From Cryptomeria japonica (taxonomy: Eukaryota > Streptophyta > Pinopsida > Cupressales > Cupressaceae): 64,000 bases of DNA. The notes under the pieces are model-generated. The model searched no databases, was not told where the DNA came from, and saw only the letters and a program-made list of their open reading frames with translations. Shown here piece by piece: positions 59,757-64,000 of the stretch. The stretch spans positions 831,068,160 to 831,132,159 of the forward strand of contig NC_081411.1 in assembly GCF_030272615.1 (NCBI RefSeq), given 5' to 3'. Position 1 is the first letter of the stretch. The number at the start of each line of letters is the position of its first letter. Both the position numbers and the translations under genes were made by a program.

Positions 59757-60590
59757 TATATGGTCAAATTCATCATTTGAAATATAATTTATATTTGAAG
59801 GTCATTTATAATGTATTTGAATCCATTTGGAATGATTTGTAAGATTTGGAAGCCTAAAAATGTAAGCAAGTCCTGATTATGTCCTAGTTGTCCATATAGG
59901 CCCTTATAGATCAAGATGGTCAAAATTGTATAAAAGGCCATGAGAAGGCTATCAAGTATGTAAAAGGTATTAAATAGATTATTTGGACATGCTTATGGGG
60001 TTTTTACAATTTGGAGAGTCATTAAGAAAAAGTTTCAAAGTTGCAAGAAAATTGCAAAAGTGCAACATTTGCAAAAATGTAAAAGTGCAAAAATTGCACA
60101 TAAAGTTGTAGAAGGGAAGATGAAGGGTCATAAAGGTAGTTGGATGGTTTATAACTACCAAAGAGTATATAAATATGTTTTATTGGTCGAACCAAATCAT
60201 TATTGGAAGAATAGAGAAGAAAGGAGAACATTTTGAATACATTTTGGTGCTATCTACTATTGTTATTTTGGTTGGCTTTCCAGTTTTTGTGTTGGTTCCA
60301 GGCCTTGTACGACCATGTATGGCCTGGAAACCTTTGTATATGTATAATTTATAGTTAGATATGTCAATTACCTTTCTTTTCCTTTTTGTTTGGAGTTATT
60401 ATGTTTAGAAATGAAGAAGATATGGAAGTTTTGGTGAACGTTGTTAATTGCAGATTTGATACTTCCTGAGAACAGTCACATTGCAGCGTATAGTATGAAC
60501 TCATATGATATTATTAAGACCTCTAAATAGAATTAATATTGGTAAGTCTATGAAGAGTTCAGGGGTCAAATTGATCCAAGCCAATGTGTT
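59757..60590. other. unclassified segment with TATA-like site and hairpin, possibly part of an LTR
   Basis: No coding motif. AGTATATAAATATG at about 60165 is TATA-like on the plus strand. About 125 bases further is an inverted repeat, GGTTCCAGGCC (60294-60304) against GGCCTGGAAACC (60321-60332). Short A-rich repeats AAAGTGCAA/AATTGCA occupy 60030-60100. The layout resembles an LTR promoter region, but no ends or partner copy are in the window. Confidence 0.35.
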
Positions 60591-61005
60591 TGTTTCAATG
60601 CTTCCAACTTCTTGAATTCACCTAGTGTTTCAAAGGCTTCTTAATGGATAAAGAAAGGCTTTTCTCACTCCAACACCCTACAATGGTTCCAAATGGTTTC
60701 AAACACCTATTCACACCTATTTAAACAATAATCAATAGGTTACAAAGTTCCAGCCCACCAATAAACACTCAAACCCTTCTAAGCCTCAATTAGGCTACTA
60801 GCCCTTACTAGGCCACCTGAGACTGAAAAAATTAGTTTTCTCTAGATTTTCCCAAAGAACTCACCAAAAAAATTATATTTGAAAACACCCATTTTGGAGT
60901 ATTACAACATATATCAAAATCAGATAGGGTTGTTTTGGACCATGCCTCTGCTGTCCTAAGACTGAGACTATTTTTCCTATGCAAGAACCCCACTTTTACA
61001 AAGCA

Positions 61006-62512
61006 AGTATATGAAGTACTTATCTTCAAACCCTACAACTTTCAACAGTAGTTTTTTATGACTCCAAACCAAGGAAAATCCAATTGTTTAGGTTCTATGA
61101 TCTTGTTTTATGTGCAAACACCAAACCCCTCACCATCTTGCTCCAAAATCAAGGGCCTTTTTGTTTCGGCACTTCCCTTCACTTCCAGACCTCAACCAAA
61201 GGTCATATAGCATGTATAAAACCTTATATTTGACTATTTTTCATAAAAAGTATTCCTCCTTTGGGTAGATCTTCTGCTGCTACAAGTTAGTCACCACTTT
61301 CCCCTTCTCAACCTGCACTTTCCAATGGTGTACACCCAATTTTTGTTAACTTTCCTGCATGGAAGTTGTTAGTTTCATATGGTACATGTTAGATAGATCC
61401 TCATCTATGAGAAACAGGACCTTACATCCATAGAAGGGCTCCAAATTGCATTTTGGGCCTTCAATGCCAATGACACAACCCAGAAATTTAACTACAGTCA
61501 GCAATAAATGGAAAAAATCTGATCAAAAACCTCTAAAAAAGCATTCAAAAATACTTATTACAATGCTCAATTATTTCCCAAGGCTTATACCATGAAAGAT
61601 CAATCACTTTCAAGCAACAAAACACAAGAAATTGCAAGAAAATGAAGGTTTTTTCCACTTTTTCTGTTAAATCCATACAACATCCGTACTGTAGCATCCA
61701 ATCACACCAAAATGGAATTAAAATATTTTATAATACCTTCCCCCAACTCCCCAAAAATGTTACAGTATATGAAGTACTTATCTTCAAACCCTACAACTTT
61801 CAACAGTAGTTTTTTATGACTCCAAACCAAGGAAAATCCAATTGTTTAGGTTCTATGATCTTGTTTTATGTGCAAACATCAAACCCCTCACCATCTTGCT
61901 CCAAAATCAAGGGCCTTTTTGTTTCGGCACTTCCCTTCACTTCCAGACCTCAACCAAAGGTCATATAGCATGTATACAACCTTATATTTGACTGTTTTTC
62001 ATAAAAAGTATGCCTCCTTTGGGTAGATCTTCTGCTGCTACAAGTTAGTCACCACTTTCCCCTTCTCAACCTGCACTTTCCAATGGTGTACACCCAATTT
62101 TTGTTAACTTTCCTGCATGGAACTTGTTAGTTTCATATGGTACATGTTAGATAGAGCCTCATCTATGAGAAACAGGACCTTACATCCATAGAAGGGCTCC
62201 AAATTGCATTTTGGGCCTTTAATGCCAATGACACAACCCAGAAATTTAACTACAGTTAGCAATAAATGGAAAAATCTGATCAAAAACCTCTACAAAAGCA
62301 TTCAAAAACACTTATTACAATGCTCAATGATTTCCCAAGGCTTATACCATGAAAGATCAATCACTTTCAAGCAACAAAACACAAGAAATTGCAAGAAAAT
62401 GAAGGTTTTTTCCACTTTTCCTGTTAAATCCGTACAACATCCGTACTGTAGCATCCAACCACACCAAAATGGAATTAAAATATTTTATAATACCTTCCCC
62501 CAACTCCCCAAA
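61006..62512. repeat. tandem duplication with 758-bp period
   Basis: 61006-61755 and 61764-62512 both start AGTATATGAAGTACTTATC and end CCCCCAACTCCCCAAA; I count roughly 15-20 differences by eye. An 8-base linker AATGTTAC separates them. No protein; the short frame at 62204-62542 is a chance frame. It lies downstream (in the transcription direction) of the gag-protease ORF at 62737 and may belong to that element's 3' untranslated region or LTR. Confidence 0.92.
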
Positions 62513-62736
62513 CCGAAATCAATCAGTTATTTATCATTATAGACTTGTTTAGACTCTAAAATCCGTTTTCCCACCTAAAAACAACTAACCGTTAGAATTC
62601 AAAAATTTGAATTTCTAACTTACAATTTATTGAATAATTTAAAGTCTAACCTATCAAAATTAATATTTTATTACTCCTAGAATCCAAACAAACTTATCTA
62701 ACCATCCAAATCCTATTTAGGCACTATTGGCCTCCC
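62513..62736. other. 3' flank of the gag-protease ORF
   Basis: AT-rich, no motif except a purine-rich patch on the minus strand (GTAAGGGAGGCCAATAG, about 62725-62741) that could be a polypurine tract. Confidence 0.4.
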
Positions 62737-64000
62737 TTACATAATTTTGGTCCTAAAGCCCTTATTAAGACCTTCAAGACATTTAACTTTAAAATCATAT
62801 TGATCATTACAAATTGACATTATTGGCTTCAAAACACTCCAATTCACTTGTCTTGATTCATAACTCTTCATGGTCTTAATAGCTTGCTTGGGTGCACCTG
62901 CACCATACTCCCCATGAATGAAAGTCTTCTTGTCCCAAGAAGTCATCCATGCCTTGCCTTCATGTTTGCTTGCTTGCATCTGATTCTTAGGAACTAGATA
63001 GTCCCCAAATGTGACTTGTTTCCTCCTATGAACACCTGCATTCATACACCAATCATTAGAAACAAAAATTTTATGATTTGGCTGTCCCAAACCAATGGTA
63101 CTCATGGCTGATATTTGCTTCATGGCTGCCCCTTTTCCTCTATCTTGAGGTATCTGCAACCTGCCAAACTTGCTGTCCTTTACTTGTCCAATGAGAGGAC
63201 ATTTTATTGTACCAACTAGTACGTGATCAAGTTCACAAAGTCCTTCATGAACCGAACTGTCATACTGCTGCAAATCTGCACTTTTCTTACCCTGCTCTTT
63301 GACTGAAAACTCATTGCCAAAACACATTACAGTGGTGTCTCTTGCCTTCCCCATCAATGGGCTCAATTTGTACTTCCTTCCACCCTTATGAACCACATAG
63401 GTGTTTTGATACCCATCATGTATAATCCTTCTAGAGTATTGCCAAGGTCTGCCCAAAATCAAATGACCACAACTCATATCCATTACATCACACAAAATAC
63501 TATCAGCATATTGACCAATGGAGAAATTAATGACTACCTGATCCTTTACCAACATATTCTGACCTTCATTGACCCATGTAGCAAAATATGGATTAGGATG
63601 TGCAAGGGTTGGTAAATTTAACTTTTTGACTACTTCATAAGCAACCAAATTGTGACAAGCCCCTGAATCAACAATCAAATTGCATACCTTGCCATGGATC
63701 TTACAATTTGTCCTGAAGATCCTTTCTTGTTGTGATGGTTGTACTTTCCCCATGAGTAACAACTCTCCTTCCTCTGGTGGTATCATGATTTCTTCTTCTT
63801 GTTCTTCCTTTTTGTCTTCTTGTGTCAAATTAACCCTCATTTCCTTCTTATCCTCACTCCATTTGGGACATTTGAATGATGGGTGTCCTGGTTCATTGCA
63901 ATTGTAACATCTAAATGTGCCCCTTCCTTGACCAAATCCTCTTCCTCCTCTTTGATTGTATCCACCCCTTGATTCTGAAAATGGTTCCTTGCCCTTGTCA
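62737..64000 (-). CDS. gag-protease polyprotein of a Ty3/gypsy element, no reverse transcriptase (5' end outside window)
   Basis: One uninterrupted minus-strand frame enters at the window edge and ends at a stop at 62737-62739. A Gly/Arg-rich stretch (SRGGYNQRGGRGFGQGRG) leads to a canonical CCHC zinc knuckle CYNCNEPGHPSFKC (63909-63868), the RNA-binding end of gag. A Lys/Glu linker follows, then an aspartic protease: FRTNCKIHGKVCNLIVDSGA has the intact DSG site near 63669-63661, with CHNLVAYEVVKKLNLPTLAH, GHLILGRPWQYSRRIIHDGY and VHKGGRKYKLSPL, as in chromovirus-like elements. The frame then runs about 200 residues with no recognised domain (HRRKQVTFGDYLVPKNQMQA) and stops. No RT or integrase follows. 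The lack of stops makes this the best-preserved retrotransposon frame in the window. It could be a non-autonomous gag-protease element or, less likely, a domesticated gene. Confidence 0.85.
   Translation of the reverse strand, partial: DKGKEPFSESRGGYNQRGGRGFGQGRGTFRCYNCNEPGHPSFKCPKWSEDKKEMRVNLTQEDKKEEQEEEIMIPPEEGELLLMGKVQPSQQERIFRTNCKIHGKVCNLIVDSGACHNLVAYEVVKKLNLPTLAHPNPYFATWVNEGQNMLVKDQVVINFSIGQYADSILCDVMDMSCGHLILGRPWQYSRRIIHDGYQNTYVVHKGGRKYKLSPLMGKARDTTVMCFGNEFSVKEQGKKSADLQQYDSSVHEGLCELDHVLVGTIKCPLIGQVKDSKFGRLQIPQDRGKGAAMKQISAMSTIGLGQPNHKIFVSNDWCMNAGVHRRKQVTFGDYLVPKNQMQASKHEGKAWMTSWDKKTFIHGEYGAGAPKQAIKTMKSYESRQVNWSVLKPIMSICNDQYDFKVKCLEGLNKGFRTKIM

Noticed and set aside
59700-60590. Possible 5' LTR of the copia element
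   Set aside because: Does not resemble the 3' LTR at 55469-56948 and lacks the copia conserved blocks.

Overview
The window looks like a piece of a large, retrotransposon-packed seed-plant genome. Everything recognisable is eukaryotic: a spliced ribosomal protein gene, plant Ty3/gypsy and Ty1/copia retrotransposons, a LINE-type RNase H remnant and AT-rich intergenic DNA. No bacterial operons, tRNA, rRNA or CRISPR arrays were seen. Deep nesting of old, stop-riddled LTR elements and wide gene spacing would suit a gymnosperm, but that is inference; no sequence here proves the taxon.

Left part (1-10197): the only likely host gene is a minus-strand RPS25 (40S ribosomal protein eS25) with three exons at 6342-6782 and a telo-box promoter; its last coding exon was not found. 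To its left lies a tandemly duplicated, broken coding segment of unknown identity (2193-3786). A 1.2 kb TG...CA LTR-like element (2339-3545) interrupts it, with target site duplication (TSD) GCTTT. A possible inverted-arm DNA transposon follows at about 3965-4865. An RNase H fragment of LINE type is at 9332-9862.

10198-20038 is a complete but non-autonomous Ty3/gypsy element (TSD TTTTT, primer binding site at 13363). It has only gag and protease remains between LTRs of about 1.5 kb. Its 5' LTR was hit by a solo LTR of a GC-containing family A (10765-12406, TSD CTATC). Its 3' LTR was hit by a copia-type solo LTR (16614-19421), which was then hit by a second family-A solo LTR in reverse orientation (17575-19227, TSD GGTTT). 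This gives a readable insertion order.

21496-45968 is a giant Tat-type Ty3/gypsy element (TSD CATAG; LTRs of about 1.43 kb; PBS and PPT visible). It carries a small upstream ORF abutting gag (TAAATG), gag, protease, a G-patch-like linker, reverse transcriptase, RNase H, a second archaeal-type RNase H, and integrase. Between integrase and the 3' LTR, on the opposite strand, lies a gene-like ORF with a plant mobile domain (PMD), an acidic/Gly-Arg-rich linker and a coiled-coil-like tail. This antisense passenger gene is the most notable system in the window. Degenerate TTAGCGCAT-type repeats sit in the element's 5' leader and, inverted, upstream of the antisense ORF. The gag gene is split by another LTR insertion (26836-33119, TSD GAATC), which itself holds about 4.4 kb of unrelated, repeat-rich DNA.

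45974-55468 has little recognisable content. 55469-59756 is a 5'-truncated Ty1/copia element on the minus strand (3' LTR, PPT, pol with damaged catalytic residues). At the right edge, a minus-strand chromovirus-like gag-protease ORF (62737-64000, running off the window) ends without reverse transcriptase and is followed by a 758-bp-period tandem duplication. Most ORFs here are pseudogenes; RPS25 is the one probable functional host gene.
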